Below are positions 1 through 11,519 of a stretch of DNA of 64,000 nt, piece by piece. Source of the stretch: Anthoceros angustus (lineage: Eukaryota > Streptophyta > Anthocerotopsida > Anthocerotales > Anthocerotaceae); the NCBI GenBank assembly GCA_010909165.1, contig MU008163.1, positions 1-64,000 of the forward strand. The letters are read 5' to 3'. The notes beneath the pieces are model-generated. The model saw only the letters and a list, made by a program, of their open reading frames with translations. It made no database searches and had not been told where the DNA came from. Position numbers and translations under genes: made by a program. Every line of letters begins with the position of its first letter. Position 1 is the stretch's first letter.

Positions 1-689
1 GGATCAGCGCGTGTTTGCGAAATTTATCTGCGTGCTGCCTGCGTCTGTTAAAGAAGTTTCCTCAAACGGACTTCACTGGATGTCTATCCATGCAGCTTGG
101 CTCCACGGAATGTCTATCCAAAATCGATATCCTAAGGTGATCACAGGTCTTTCCTCACGGGGATGTCTATCCAAAATCTTCTGTTGATCACGAGTGAGAT
201 GTTCATATAGGGAAGCTGGAAAATGCCAATTCTTGACGCCGAGAGTCTAGACTCTGTAGAGTCTTTGGTCGTTGCACGCCTCGTTGAAACTGGTCTTGGG
301 GCTGCTGGGATGGCAACAGCAACACCGGACATGTCAGATTTGGAGTAGTTCAACACGTGGTGTGCTACGGCAGGCGTGATGCTTACGACGGGGAGGATTG
401 TGATACTAGAGGTGTACGATCTGGATGGCATTTAGATGCTTTACAGGACATCCTTTCATTGCACACGCAGACTGACGTTTTGGCGTTTGCGAAAGGAGCC
501 AACACCTAGTGCTCCGTGGTCCCCCACACTGGTGCTGCCATTATGGATGGCTGCCGCAGACAGACTGGTTTTCAGAGCAGGTGCTGGACGATAACAGTTG
601 ATGCGATTTACTCAAGAGTGAGAAGGAAAAATTTGCCATATATTTGTGGGTTCATGTGATGCGTAATGCCACTCCAACACAAACCTTTG
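1..689. other. No recognisable gene
   Basis: I see no conserved coding block. The short word tgtctatcca recurs three times between about 79 and 173, twice followed by aaatc, which suggests a small decayed repeat. Open frames on either strand are short and low in information. Confidence 0.5.
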
Positions 690-1038
690 CCTGTCTCAGA
701 ACTCTTTGTCGATGTCCTCCTCTCTGCACTGTCCTCCTTTGTTCTCTGTCCAGCTTTATTTGCTGTCCATCTTTGTTCATTGTCCTACTCTGTTCACTGT
801 CGTTCTTTGTTCGCCGTCCTCCTTTGTCGCTGCCTTCTGTGTTCACTGTCCTTCTCGCTCTCCAACTCCCGTCTCTCCCTGAGAGGAAGCATAGACCTCC
901 ATCAGCTACCAGGTGCTAATATCATCTCACTTAAGAAGCTTCACTGTCCTTCTCGCTCTCCAACTCCCGTCTCTCCCTGAGAGAAAGAATAGACCTCCAT
1001 CAGCAGCCAGGTGCTAATATCATCTCACGCAAGAAGCT
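690..1038. repeat. Pyrimidine-rich tandem repeat plus 98-bp duplication
   Basis: From about 690 to 850 the + strand is a degenerate pyrimidine-rich repeat in which words like ctgtcctcctttgttc recur every 16-32 bases. A 98-bp unit beginning at 844 is then repeated in tandem from 942 to about 1038 with only a few substitutions. Long open frames here on both strands come from the repeat composition and are not genes. Confidence 0.75.
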
Positions 1039-1238
1039 TTCTCCAGCACCGGCTCTTCACAAGCTCCCACTTCATCGGGCAAATTATACCACCCCTTAGC
1101 GAAATGTCACGGCCGAAGGGTATCAAACAACATGCTTGATACTCTTGCAAGTGGCTAAAAAGGCCATGCCCATTTGAGGAATGCCTTGCCATCCACTCCA
1201 GCATGCCCATCCATCTCCCACCAGCATAACCGAGGCCT

Positions 1239-2251
1239 TCACAGTCTAGCAACCTGCAGTCCACCTCTTCGCAGCCCCTGCAACGCCACAGCCACCTTTG
1301 CTCCCACACGAGCATTGTTCTTCACCAGCTCGATATTGGCAGCAAGAGAAGCTCCACCAGTGAGCTCGTTCACTCGCTTCAGCAAGAACGGCGTGACTGC
1401 AGCGCCCACAACCCCCTTCTCCTCCGCCTCCTTCAGGGCCGCATGAATAGCATCCTCCACCAACCCCGCCACCGCAGCATGCTCCTCAGGGACAGGCACC
1501 GCAATCAGCACCCCGCTCTGCACCTGCAGCCTGAGAGCGGCCTGGACCACGGCAGCGCACTCCCCAGCCCCGTCGGCTCTGCAGGGGACCCGGCACCCGC
1601 TCCGCCTGGTGAAGAAGGCCGGGAATTCATCGCACTCGTATCCCACCACCGTCACCCCCTGCGTCTCCAGGTACTCCAGCGTCCGAGGAATGTCGAGGAT
1701 GGACTTCACGCCCGCGCAAACCACAGCCACGGGCGTCCGCCCGAGCTCTGTCAGATCGGACGACACGTCCATGGAGCTCTCCCCGTGCCGGTGCACCCCC
1801 CCGATTCCCCCCGTCACGAACACCGAGATCCCGACTACAGCTGCCAGGAACATGGTGGAAGACACGGTGGTGGCGCCGTCCATCCCCCGGGCCACCACAG
1901 CCGCCATGTCCCGCCTGGCCGTCTTCACCGCCCCGGGTCCCAGCTCCGCCAGGTGCCGCAGCTCTGGTTCCGTCAGACCGATCCGGGGCACGCCGCCGAG
2001 GATGGCGATGGTGGCGGGCACGGCGCCCTGCTCCCGCACCGCCTGCTCCACCTCCCGCGCGGTGCTGAGGTTCTGCGGGAACGGCATCCCGTGAGAGATG
2101 ATGGTGGATTCGAGAGCCACCACCGGGCGCCCTTCCAACAGCGCAAGCCGCACCCTGGCTCCACCTGCACGCCCATCCGCTCTGCAGCTTCGAGAGAGAC
2201 ATGGCGGGAGGACGCCGGTGTCCAGCGGCCGGCACCTGCCGTGGCTGCCAT
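1239..2251 (-). CDS. Pseudouridine-5'-phosphate glycosidase (PsuG/IndA family)
   Basis: This enzyme splits pseudouridine 5'-phosphate into uracil and ribose 5-phosphate in RNA-nucleoside breakdown. The continuous frame ending at 1239 spans nearly the whole family domain. It shows RPVVALESTIISHG near the N-terminus, PATIAILGGVPRIG, the GGIGGVHRHGE glycine/histidine loop, AGVKSILD with the lysine known to form the Schiff base in bacterial PsuG, and the C-terminal FLLKRVNELTGG. The core frame opens at about 2153 without a good ATG. An ATG at 2251 starts a plausible N-terminus (MAATAGAG, then RMGVQVEP) in another frame that meets the core near 2155. A one-base slip or an unrecognised tiny intron is therefore likely there. 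Plant orthologues have a similar leader of about 30-40 residues. The family call is firm; the 5' end is not. It diverges from the Yae1-type gene. Confidence 0.88.
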
Positions 2252-2395
2252 CGGAGGAGCTAAGAGAATTGGTGGACGGAGCAAAGGAGATATGCGTGTA
2301 GGGATGTGGAGGGAAGGCAGTCTACAGATCACCTCGGAGAAGAGAAGGCTCTCGTGAGCGTGAGCGGGAAGGGGCTTTACACGCCTTGTTGCTGG
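2252..2395. promoter_or_regulatory. Short shared intergenic region of a divergent gene pair
   Basis: Only about 144 bp separate the putative ATGs of the leftward glycosidase gene and the rightward Yae1-type gene. This interval must hold both 5' UTRs and both promoters. I see no clear TATA box. Bidirectional promoter use is inferred from spacing alone. Confidence 0.4.
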
Positions 2396-3278
2396 ATGGA
2401 AAACCCTGGGAATGGAAGCGGGTGGGAGGACGGGGATGTCTGGGAGCTTGGTCTGGAGAGCGACCAGGCTGGCCTGCAGCAAGAGGAGCTGAACAGAGAA
2501 TGGGGATTGCGGCAAAGCAAGTTCCACAACGTATGCTTCCTTCCTTCCTTCCTTGCTCGCTGCGGCTTCGGCTAGGGCTTTCTGCATCGTTTGCTTTGCA
2601 TGCTGGTGGATCGGGATTTGGTTGCATGATCTGCTTCGTGGTGATGTTGCTTCTTCCTTGTGATGCTTGGTCTTGGTGAAGCTTGGTCTTCTTGGTGATG
2701 CTCGATTTGGTTTTTTTGTGGTGCTTGATGTGCTTCTTTGTGATGCAAGAAGCCTTGATGTGGCGCAGCTGGGATACCGTGATGGGATTGACGCCGGGAA
2801 GCTGTCCACCTTGCAAGAAGGGTTTGATGCTGGCTACAAAGAGGCAGCTCCTGCGGGGTTCAACTGGGGCGTGGTGAAGGGAGCCAGCAGGTGAGGAAGG
2901 TGTCATAGTGGAATGTTTGAGACTGAGGGTTTTGCCGCTGAGATGCCGTTTGCTTGTGGCAGTGCCTGGGCGGCTTTGCCGCTCCATGCTCAAATGTCTC
3001 TGGTACAGGTGGAGGATGCTAGGTCTCGCCTTGGACAGCTTCATTCTGCTGTTACAGCAGTGAAGGTAGAAGATGCTCGGCTTTTCTACTACGAGGACAC
3101 GGTGCTGCCTAAGGAGCTGCCATCTGATCAAGACACAAATCGTAATGGTCTTGATGGTTCTGCGTCTCAGGAGAGAGACACAAGCAAGGCTGAGTTGAAC
3201 TCCAGCAGACTGCAAATTTTGGAACGAGATATCAGGACTCACTTGAAGGATGTGGAACTGGCCTGCTTAGAGATATGA
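2396..3278 (+). CDS. Yae1/Lto1-type domain protein (Fe-S delivery adaptor)
   Basis: I infer three exons: 2396-2530, 2769-2890 and 2963-3278, with GT-AG introns of 238 and 72 bp and frame preserved. Exon 1 is acidic and ends in RQSKFHN. Exon 2 opens with LGYRDGIDAGK followed by LQEGFDAGYKEA and WGVVKGA, the glycine-spaced repeat of the Yae1/Lto1 family. In yeast, Yae1 and Lto1 recruit the cytosolic iron-sulphur targeting complex to the ribosome-recycling ATPase Rli1/ABCE1. Exon 3 encodes a less conserved tail with an acidic/polar segment and ends in CLEI. The ATG at 2396 leaves 45 residues before the glycine repeat, a normal length. Predicted size is about 190 residues, in the cytosol. The family call is strong; the exact partner is inferred from homologues. 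Confidence 0.85.
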
Positions 3279-3383
3279 ATTTTACTTATTACCTATGCGC
3301 TTAGAGAATTTGTATCACCTAGCTACTTGAGGTGCATTTGCCATAGCCTGCACAATATGAATCTCCATCAGGCAATGGACTTG

Positions 3384-3447
3384 CCTGGTCCAGGTTACGC
3401 CTGGTCCAGGTTACGCCCGGTCCAGGTTACGTCTCTTCCAGGTTACG
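3384..3447. repeat. Four 16-bp direct repeats
   Basis: Four consecutive 16-bp units (cctggtccaggttacg and variants) run from 3384 to 3447. The last two units carry substitutions in their first five bases. They sit directly upstream of the PPR relic. Confidence 0.9.
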
Positions 3448-3789
3448 TAGTGCTGGGCACCTGCCTGGTGGACATGTATGCAAAATAGTGGTGAACTGGA
3501 AGATGCACGCCAGGTTTTTGACAGCTTGGCCACAAAGGATGTATTGACATGGACAGCCCTGATTGCTGGGTATGCAGAGCAACAGCTTGGACATGAGGCG
3601 CTTGTTGTGTATGGACAAATGGAGCAGGAGGGCCTGCATTTGGCTAACCGTGTTACTTTTCCTTGCCTTCTGAAGGCTTGTGGAAGCACTGGTGCCTTAC
3701 AGAAGGACGGGCAGCTGCACTCGCAGATTGTCGAAAGAGGACTGCTGGATACAGGTTTATGCATTTGCGGTGGGGGAAAGGAAAGATGA
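3448..3789 (+). pseudogene. Pentatricopeptide repeat (PPR) protein relic
   Basis: The frame shows VDMYAK, then ELEDARQVFDSL, VLTWTALIAGYAEQ, EALVVYGQME and FPCLLKACGSTGAL, the signature of plant PLS-class PPR proteins that bind and edit or process organellar RNA. The invariant stretch YAKCGELEDA is broken at about 3486, where one extra base turns the TGT codon into a TAG stop. The relic ends after about 1.5 repeats with no start codon, targeting peptide or E/DYW tail. It is a fragment of a larger gene, probably a retro- or segmental copy. PPR is certain; function is excluded by the truncation. Confidence 0.88.
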
Positions 3790-3929
3790 TATTGCACTCT
3801 TTGCACCGCCGCTCCCATCCTGACCCAATTCCGCTCACAGAAACCGCAGGAGCAACCTCGAGCCAAGCCTGATTCCACCAGAGAGCACGAATGCACGTCT
3901 GGAGCAGGAAGGAGGCCATGTACCTCACA

Positions 3930-4850
3930 AAATTGGTGTTGAAGCCACTCTGTGAGAAAGGAAGATATGCTTTGTGGGCATGCTGACCATTGCTGACAGT
4001 TTGGCGTCAGGGTGAAACAGGAGGCACCGAATCAGAGAAGCATTTCCTTGTACTCAAGCCTCGACTCCAGTCAAGCTGAAGCTGGAGCTGCTGCTGTCGG
4101 GATATCAACCGCTGGTGAGCAGTGCTCACACAGCGTTGGATTCAAGTAGTGCCTGCTGCAATCCAGCTTGGTATTTGTGAGACGTTCTTAAGTTGTTTGG
4201 GGTGATGGGAATCGAGACTCGTAGGATGGAACTCCACGATAGGCCTCAGAATGCGTGGGTTGATCTCAAAGAGAAGAAGATTGTGTAGGAACCTCTAGAC
4301 TCTCCTCTCCGATGTTGAGGTTGGATGATGGGCAGAGGGCAGAATTGGTCAGTTCCGTTCACTGGACCTGGGAATGTGCAATTCTGCTCACATGGCCTCT
4401 CATGCGGTTTCCGTTGCTTTAGTCAATGGCAAGTGGGCCTGGCCAATGTGCCATTCTGCACACATCGCAGGCTTTCGGCAACGTGGGCAGCCGCGTTGAT
4501 TCGCTGATGAGGTTCATCAGGCCGAGGAACTGAAAACATGCACATCGCCGTGCGGTACGGCGAGTGGCAGCCCACTTGCCCATGCCTGGGACGATATCCG
4601 ACAGCAAAATCATGCCCAGTCCCCAGCCTGGCTTGCGACTCGGTCCAAAACTCGGTGGTCGTGCTATTTCCGGATCCCTTTCCCTCGAAGCCCGCTCCAG
4701 CACTGTGATGTCTCTCCCGCCATAGCCAGACCGATCGTCCGGACCGCCATCCTCTACTAGCTGTAGCTGCCCGTCACCTCCTTTAAATCCTTCTCTTCTG
4801 ACTCAGGCATTGCACACTGCACCATCGATCTCTCCGGCCTGCTCCGCACT
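3930..4850. other. No recognisable gene
   Basis: I see no conserved coding block. The interval ends in the presumed promoter of the phytocyanin-like gene; ctcctttaaatcc near 4778 is a weak TATA-like element. Confidence 0.4.
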
Positions 4851-4953
4851 CCAGAGAGCTCCAGGACGGTAGCCAGCGCGAGCGCTATACAATCCTAGGT
4901 CTGCTGTCCTCTAATCTCCTCTCCCGTGCTGCCGCTCTGGTGCGAAGGTGAGA

Positions 4954-5798
4954 ATGGCGGTGTGCAGGAGCAGCAGGAGCAGGAGCAGGGCGAGGTTGGA
5001 CACCAGGGCGGCGGTGCTGGCCGTGCACGCCGCGCTCTTGTACATGTACATGTCGTGCGCCTCCGGTGCTGCCGCTGCGGATCCTCCCCCGGGCCCGGGC
5101 CCCACCGCCTACTCCTTCTCCGTGGGGAAAAATGGACGCTACGGGTCGGGACGATGGATGATCCGCAGTTCCCCGAGCTATTACCAGAACTGGGCCGACT
5201 CCGTGGCGCCGCTGTACGCGGACACTGACATCTTGGGTGAGCGCTCCATGCCCATGTCCTTCAGCAGTCTCATTGTTCTTGGGCCGTTTCATGGCCGAAT
5301 GCATCGCACTGTTTCATTGTTTCTGACTGTGAGGACTCGGAGTTGCTGCCTGTACATGCGGCAGAGTTCGATTACGCCCGCCAGAGCCACAACGTGGTGC
5401 AGCTGGACTCCACGTCCTACCGCACCTGCGATACCAGCAGCCCGATCGCCACCTTCGACTCTGGGAGAGATCAACTGCAGCTTCCCGACGCCGGCATCTA
5501 CTACTTCAGCAGCAGCTTCACCGGCGACTGCGCTGCCGGAATGCGCTTCAGCATCCAGTACGTTGCAGGATCCCGGCCTACGGGTGACACTCCTGATCGC
5601 CCATCTCCTCCTGATCGCCCATCTCCTCCTGCACTTTCGTCTGGACCTCCGAGCCGGACGCGATCGGGTTCTTCTGGAAACGCGGCAGCCTCGGGTGCAA
5701 GGTTGGACGCCTCCTCCTTGCCTCGGCTCGTCTCTGCTGCTGCTCACTTGATCGATACATCAGATCTTGAACATCTGGGCATGGCCCTCGCAGTTTAG
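4954..5798 (+). CDS. Early-nodulin-like phytocyanin (non-copper type)
   Basis: There are two exons, 4954-5236 and 5365-5798, with a 128-bp GT-AG intron that splits the domain at the usual phytocyanin position. The N-terminus is Arg/Ser-rich (MAVCRSSRSRSRARLD), then hydrophobic (AAVLAVHAALLYMYM), consistent with a signal peptide or anchor. The cupredoxin-like domain reads YYQNWADSVAPLY, FDYARQSHNVVQLD, TCDTSSPIATF, AGIYYFSSSFTGDC and GMRFSIQYV. The two disulphide cysteines and the first histidine are kept. The copper-ligand cysteine (FIC in copper proteins) is Ser and the second histidine is Asp, so copper binding is not expected. A Pro/Ser-rich tail follows; a GPI signal is plausible but its frame is uncertain. 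It probably acts at the cell surface. The gene is a segmental duplicate of the broken gene at 8.1-9.5 kb. Confidence 0.82.
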
Positions 5799-5846
5799 TA
5801 CCAACTTAGTTCCATAGTAACCCCTTCCATGGTACCCTATCCAAAT

Positions 5847-6046
5847 GGACATACATTTATAAGAACGTCGTGATTAAGCATACTGTCGCTTAGATCGGTA
5901 CTTAGATGGGGTGCCTGAAGGAGTGTCTGCCCTTGGTGCAAGTAGCTTAGGGTCACTATGGTACAAGTTGTTAAGTACCAAGTCCCATGACGGAAATCCG
6001 TCTTAGTGGACTTAAATAAAATTCTTATCATGGTATAATAAGTCCC
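5847..6046 (+). mobile_element. 5S rRNA-related SINE-like insertion
   Basis: Comparing the 3' flanks of the two phytocyanin-like genes shows about 200 bp present only here, flanked by the 6-bp word ccaaat (5841-5846 and 6047-6052), a candidate target-site duplication. Its left part (5861-5920) resembles the internal promoter of 5S rRNA: AGAAC, gATTAAGC (box A-like), then gGTACTtAGATGGGgTG (box C-like) at near-native spacing. Its right end has AATAAAATTCTT. The last 45 bp (5982-6026) recur at 7416-7460. A non-autonomous 5S-derived retroposon (SINE3-like) fits. No poly-A tail is seen, and full length is inferred from a single comparison. Confidence 0.6.
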
Positions 6047-6054
6047 CCAAATAC

Positions 6055-7415
6055 AACTTAGGAAGCTCCATCAAGCTTGAATTGGACTGTAGGGATAGAC
6101 CAACCCAACTTGCCCATTGACATGGACCTTCACTTCATCCTTGATCCACGACTCGGATTCGACGACAGCCTCGACCTTCAACAAGGCCTCCGTGCTTGAG
6201 CCCATCGAGGCCTCGAGCAAGAAGCCTCGCATTCCCGCTCAGGGAAATTTTCACACTTAAGCGCATTTTCACAGCTACAGTTATCTTGTACTAATGCCCG
6301 GTCCGAAATCAGCACACTTCTCAAATATTTCCTTAAGGGAAAAATATGAGTCTTTCTTGGCTAAGCACCAATCTTTGGCATGGGACTGGAGGACGAGAGA
6401 GCGTGAGGAGGGCCAGGAGGAGGGGATGAGTTCAATTCGTAATGGATTATCTTATAGATAAGATATTTAATAGTCAGGATGTTATCATTAGAAAATTGCA
6501 ACAGGATCTTGAATCGGCAAGCTCATGGGCCAAAAGATTTTGAGGCGCTTTTCTAGGTCAAGTTTGATTCATTGCTTTGCAAGTCAATGCCTCGCAAATT
6601 CGCTTGTGGGTTACTATCAAGGCGATCCGCACCTAGTTTGGAAGGCTACAAGAAGGTTATTCTCAAGCTTATTCATGCATGAGGGAAGAAATGCTTATAT
6701 GGCCAAAAGTTGTAGGGTTTGGATGATCAAGTTGGAAGACTCTCAAAGGTTGGTGGAGGGTTATTAAATGAAGTTTTTCACTAGACCATAGAGGAGAAAG
6801 CCATAAATTTGGAACATTATTTCACTTCAACGAAACAAGTTTTACCTACATATTTGGAGAAGCTTATCGGTAAAACCCTCATGGAATTAATGATCCCTTG
6901 CTCCTTCTTGTCCCGGTGGCAACACAGATCGGAAGTTGTTTCCTAGATAGTCGACCGTGCTCGCGTGCTTTGAACTTGAGAATTTATGGTCTTGGTAATG
7001 ACATTGTTGCAACATTTGTGGTTGCAAAGGAGTTTCTCAACAGGCTGAAAGGAGTCAATAGGCTAGAGGTCGATGTGGTCGCCTCGAGCCTTCCGGCTTG
7101 GAAGGAGCGATATTGATTATGACTTTTCACTCTATGGATGATTACCAGTTATGAAGGCTAGGTCTATGTTACGGACAAACTTATATATCAATGAGGATCT
7201 TACATCATTGCGATGGAAGACTAATAGCGAGAAGTTACCCGCTCGTCCGGTGTCAAGTGGCTTTCTTTCGTGGGGATGAATTGGTGGTGTTTGGCCCTCG
7301 TTCACGCAATTTCATTGACACTGTTGATTGATTGAAGATTATTTATCTTATTTAATTTTTACCTTTACATTCATCTAAACTATTTTACCATAATCTATAT
7401 AGTTATCATATTTCA
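6055..7415. other. AT-rich spacer without recognisable gene
   Basis: The open frames (for example near 6525-6767) show no family motif. The interval is absent from the equivalent flank of the second phytocyanin-like gene and is bounded by two copies of the SINE-like 3' end. It could be inserted or decayed mobile DNA. Confidence 0.35.
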
Positions 7416-7469
7416 GTCCCATAATGGAAATCCGTCCTTAGTGGACTTCAATAAAATTCTTCTTCTTCT
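7416..7469 (+). mobile_element. Truncated 3' end of the SINE-like element
   Basis: This segment matches 5982-6026 closely (gtccca, tggaaatccgtc, ttagtggactt, aataaaattctt) and continues into a short ttc repeat. The 5S-like head is missing, as expected for a 5'-truncated retroposon copy. Confidence 0.6.
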
Positions 7470-8060
7470 ACATGGGCCATTGGTGAGGATGCCAAAGAAC
7501 ACCTAAACTTATGTAGGACATCCATACAAGGTGCGCCCATATATTATGTAGATGCCCATATCGTACCATGAAGTTGCGAAACAAATAGTGCCCATCCCTC
7601 TATCCGCTTTGGTGTTCCATTCTTAGCATCCGGGCTGCCCAGCGGCCAGCAACCTCCAACTCACAAGTCAGGTTGGGGCTTGCAAGTTTGTGGCCGTGAG
7701 AGGTTGGGGCTTACAAGCAAGTTGCCCTCACGGCCACACGCAAGTTGCCCCTCACGGCCCCTCACAGGCCAAGCTGCCCTCCCCATCTCGACCAACCTGC
7801 ACCGGGCTACACCAATTCACCCCTGATTCCTGCAATTGACATCCATTCCTCAATCTTCAGCACGCACGAATTCCTCAACACTTCTGACAAAGCTCGGAAC
7901 CCTGTGTCTGTGTGTGGGTAGTGGCTGCCAACGGTCCATCCCTTTTCTCCTCCATGCTTATCCTGTGGGAGCAGAAACAAGCGGGTTGAGTTACAACCAC
8001 AACACTGGAACGGCCATCAGAGATGATACAAGGGCCCTAAGCCTGTGCTGAATAGCGAGG
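7470..8060. other. Spacer with small inverted and direct repeats
   Basis: No gene is recognised. Between about 7670 and 7790 the words gttggggctt, gcaagttgcc and ctcacggcc recur. One pair, gtggccgtgag and ctcacggccac, is inverted and could form a hairpin. Confidence 0.4.
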
Positions 8061-8085
8061 CTCCAGAATGGAGCGAGGCACCAGA

Positions 8086-9499
<1,414 letters not shown>

Positions 9500-9519
9500 T
9501 CGACTCCCCAATCATCTGC

Positions 9520-9683
9520 GCAGGAAGCTAGCCTACCATGGCCCTTCCAGTTTGGTACCAGCTTAGTTCCATCAACCCTGCCATGGTACCCTGCCAGCAG
9601 AGCGTCCTCAACCCGCAACCTCGCCGCATGACAACAGCCGATAAGCATCGGCAGAATCCAACTCAGGAAGCTCCATCAAGCTT
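9520..9683. repeat. Duplicated 3' flank of the phytocyanin-like genes
   Basis: Parts of this interval match 5775-5845 and 6054-6082, for example ttccatggtaccct and ggaagctccatcaagcttg. The phytocyanin duplication therefore extends past the stop codons. Homology stops abruptly after agctccatcaagcttg, where the INO80 relic begins. Confidence 0.7.
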
Positions 9684-11515
9684 GGAAATCTTTCACCATG
9701 TCTCGACGATCCATAATGCCTGACGCAGCATCCAATCGCAGAAACTTATACTTCCTAAAGATCACATAGTCCTCGTTCCATTCAAGGCATATCACCATGA
9801 CTACAGAACCCCAGCACACCAGATGCTTGGAACAGATATGAACACTGCGTGGGCATCTCACCTCAGGCGGTCAAGCATCTTTGTCATATGGGCAAACAAA
9901 AGGACCCTGTGGTTTTCAGCACGAAACCGTTTCAAAAGGCCATCCAGGCACTGAGTTTTCCAGAGTCCAGCACCGGCAGTCAGCAATGTCAAAAGTTTCT
10001 CCTAGTTTGCCGATGTAATAGAAAGGGCCAGACTGGTCACACACAATTTTTGCAGAGCCACAATCCTTGGGAGCTGATACGACTGCTCACCGATAGCATA
10101 TCTTTGCAAAGTCAAAATTCTGTACAGGAGGAGACGAGCCGAATACCGAATATGGCAAAGCAAGCAATGGTTATTCCAGTCTCTCCATCACTTTACTCCC
10201 ACGCTCTTCAATGAACCCAGGGCCTCTAGGTGGTCTTGATCCCAAGCCTGTGTCTCGGATACCACGAACACCCACCAACAAACGCTTGACCCATGCATTT
10301 TGAAGCAGTTCTACTTTTCCATTGGTGAAGCAGTGGTCTGAGCAAGAGGTATCGATCTGACACAACAACAGGAAAGGAATCCTTGCAACAAATAGGAGAA
10401 CAACATATTCTCCTCGTTCTGTGTCAGATGCAGGAACAGCCATCAGGCACACATGCTTGTCCAGCAAAGCAAACTAGAAAAGAATTGAAGATACAGATGG
10501 CATACCTCCTGAGGAGCCGGTGACATATATGTTCACACCGACCTCAACAGGCTGATATTTTTCAGCTGCCTATCCTGGTGCGATACAACAAGGAATTCAA
10601 AAGGCTCAGACTTATAGCCTGTGAAAACCTTCGTTTGAAGTCCTATCCAACCTGTTCGAGAAGGCAGCAGTAGTAACCTCTGCACAGCTCTTGCTTTTGG
10701 TATCTACATCTTGGGCCTTCAACGTATGGTCATCTAACCATTCCTGTCGTATGACAATATTGTCCAACTCTATAACAATTAGAGAAGCATCAGCCGAGAA
10801 ACCCCAAAAGCCCCACTGATGGAATGGCCTACATCGCCCTCAGAGAAAATTGAGCGGTGAATATTTTCTGGTGCAAAAACACTGAGCATATTTGCAAGCC
10901 ACTTTTTTTAAGAGCCCTGCACAGAGCCAGAGCTCGAAGTTCGCAGGCAGGTCAGGTCATGCCATCCCTGTACACTAGCCTTGGAACCTGCAAGGATCAT
11001 AACCACACAAAAAGTCCCCTTTAAGCCAACATGAAGAACCATGAGATGGAGAACCATCCAATCTTGATAACGATCCACTCCAGGCACATGAGCAAGGTGT
11101 ACAATACCTGGAACAATAGAGGGTTACGACCTCCTGCACAATGGATGTCATCAAGCTCTCTAAATGGTGCAGGCTGGAGCTGCAAGTGTTCAAAATATGT
11201 AAAATGGAGAAAGCTACTCCCCTCGTTGGAAACGAGACGCTCATGATGGTTGCACACCTGAAACATTATGGGGTCATACAGAGGTCGAGATGATTGCACA
11301 CGGGCAAGTTTAAGGTGGCAACAGATCCAGTGGAAAGGAATGAAGAAAATATGTATTCTCAGTGCACAAGTGGCAAAATGAAACAGAGAAGACAAGGAGA
11401 TACCTTCCGCAGCTCCACCACAAGATCCATGAGGTTTTTCATCCTCAAGTTGTTAATCCTCCCTCCAGCAGATGAGATACTGCCACCTTGTTCTTGATAG
11501 TATGATAAAAGCTTC
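9684..11515 (-). pseudogene. INO80 chromatin-remodelling ATPase relic
   Basis: Read on the minus strand, several blocks fall in the order of plant INO80 proteins. Near 11404-11515 is RINNLRMKNLMDLVVELRK; at 11108-11257 are VCNHHERLVSNEGSSFLHF and FRELDDIHCAGGRNPLLFQ; near 10954-10987 is VPRLVYRDG; near 10770-10890 are FAPENIHRSIFSEGD and GAFGVSRLM; near 10170-10330 is AWVKRLLVGVRG; at 9684-9760 are RKYKFLRLD and GIMDRRDMVKDFQ. INO80 slides and edits nucleosomes. Here the N-terminal ATPase lobe and everything after the early C-terminal helicase lobe are missing, in-frame stops follow VPRLVYRDG and GVSRLML, and the 3' end abuts the phytocyanin duplicate. It is a dead fragment of a gene that should exist elsewhere. 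Confidence 0.85.
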
Positions 11516-11519
11516 CTGC

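Noticed and set aside
1443-2357. Long + frame of about 300 residues over the glycosidase gene
   Set aside because: Antisense shadow of a GC-rich conserved gene; no family motif.
9676-9861. Minus-strand frame first thought to be a VPS39/Vam6-type propeller fragment
   Set aside because: RKYKFLRLD followed by IMDRRDMVKDFQ, and the ordered neighbours up to 11.5 kb, match INO80 far better.
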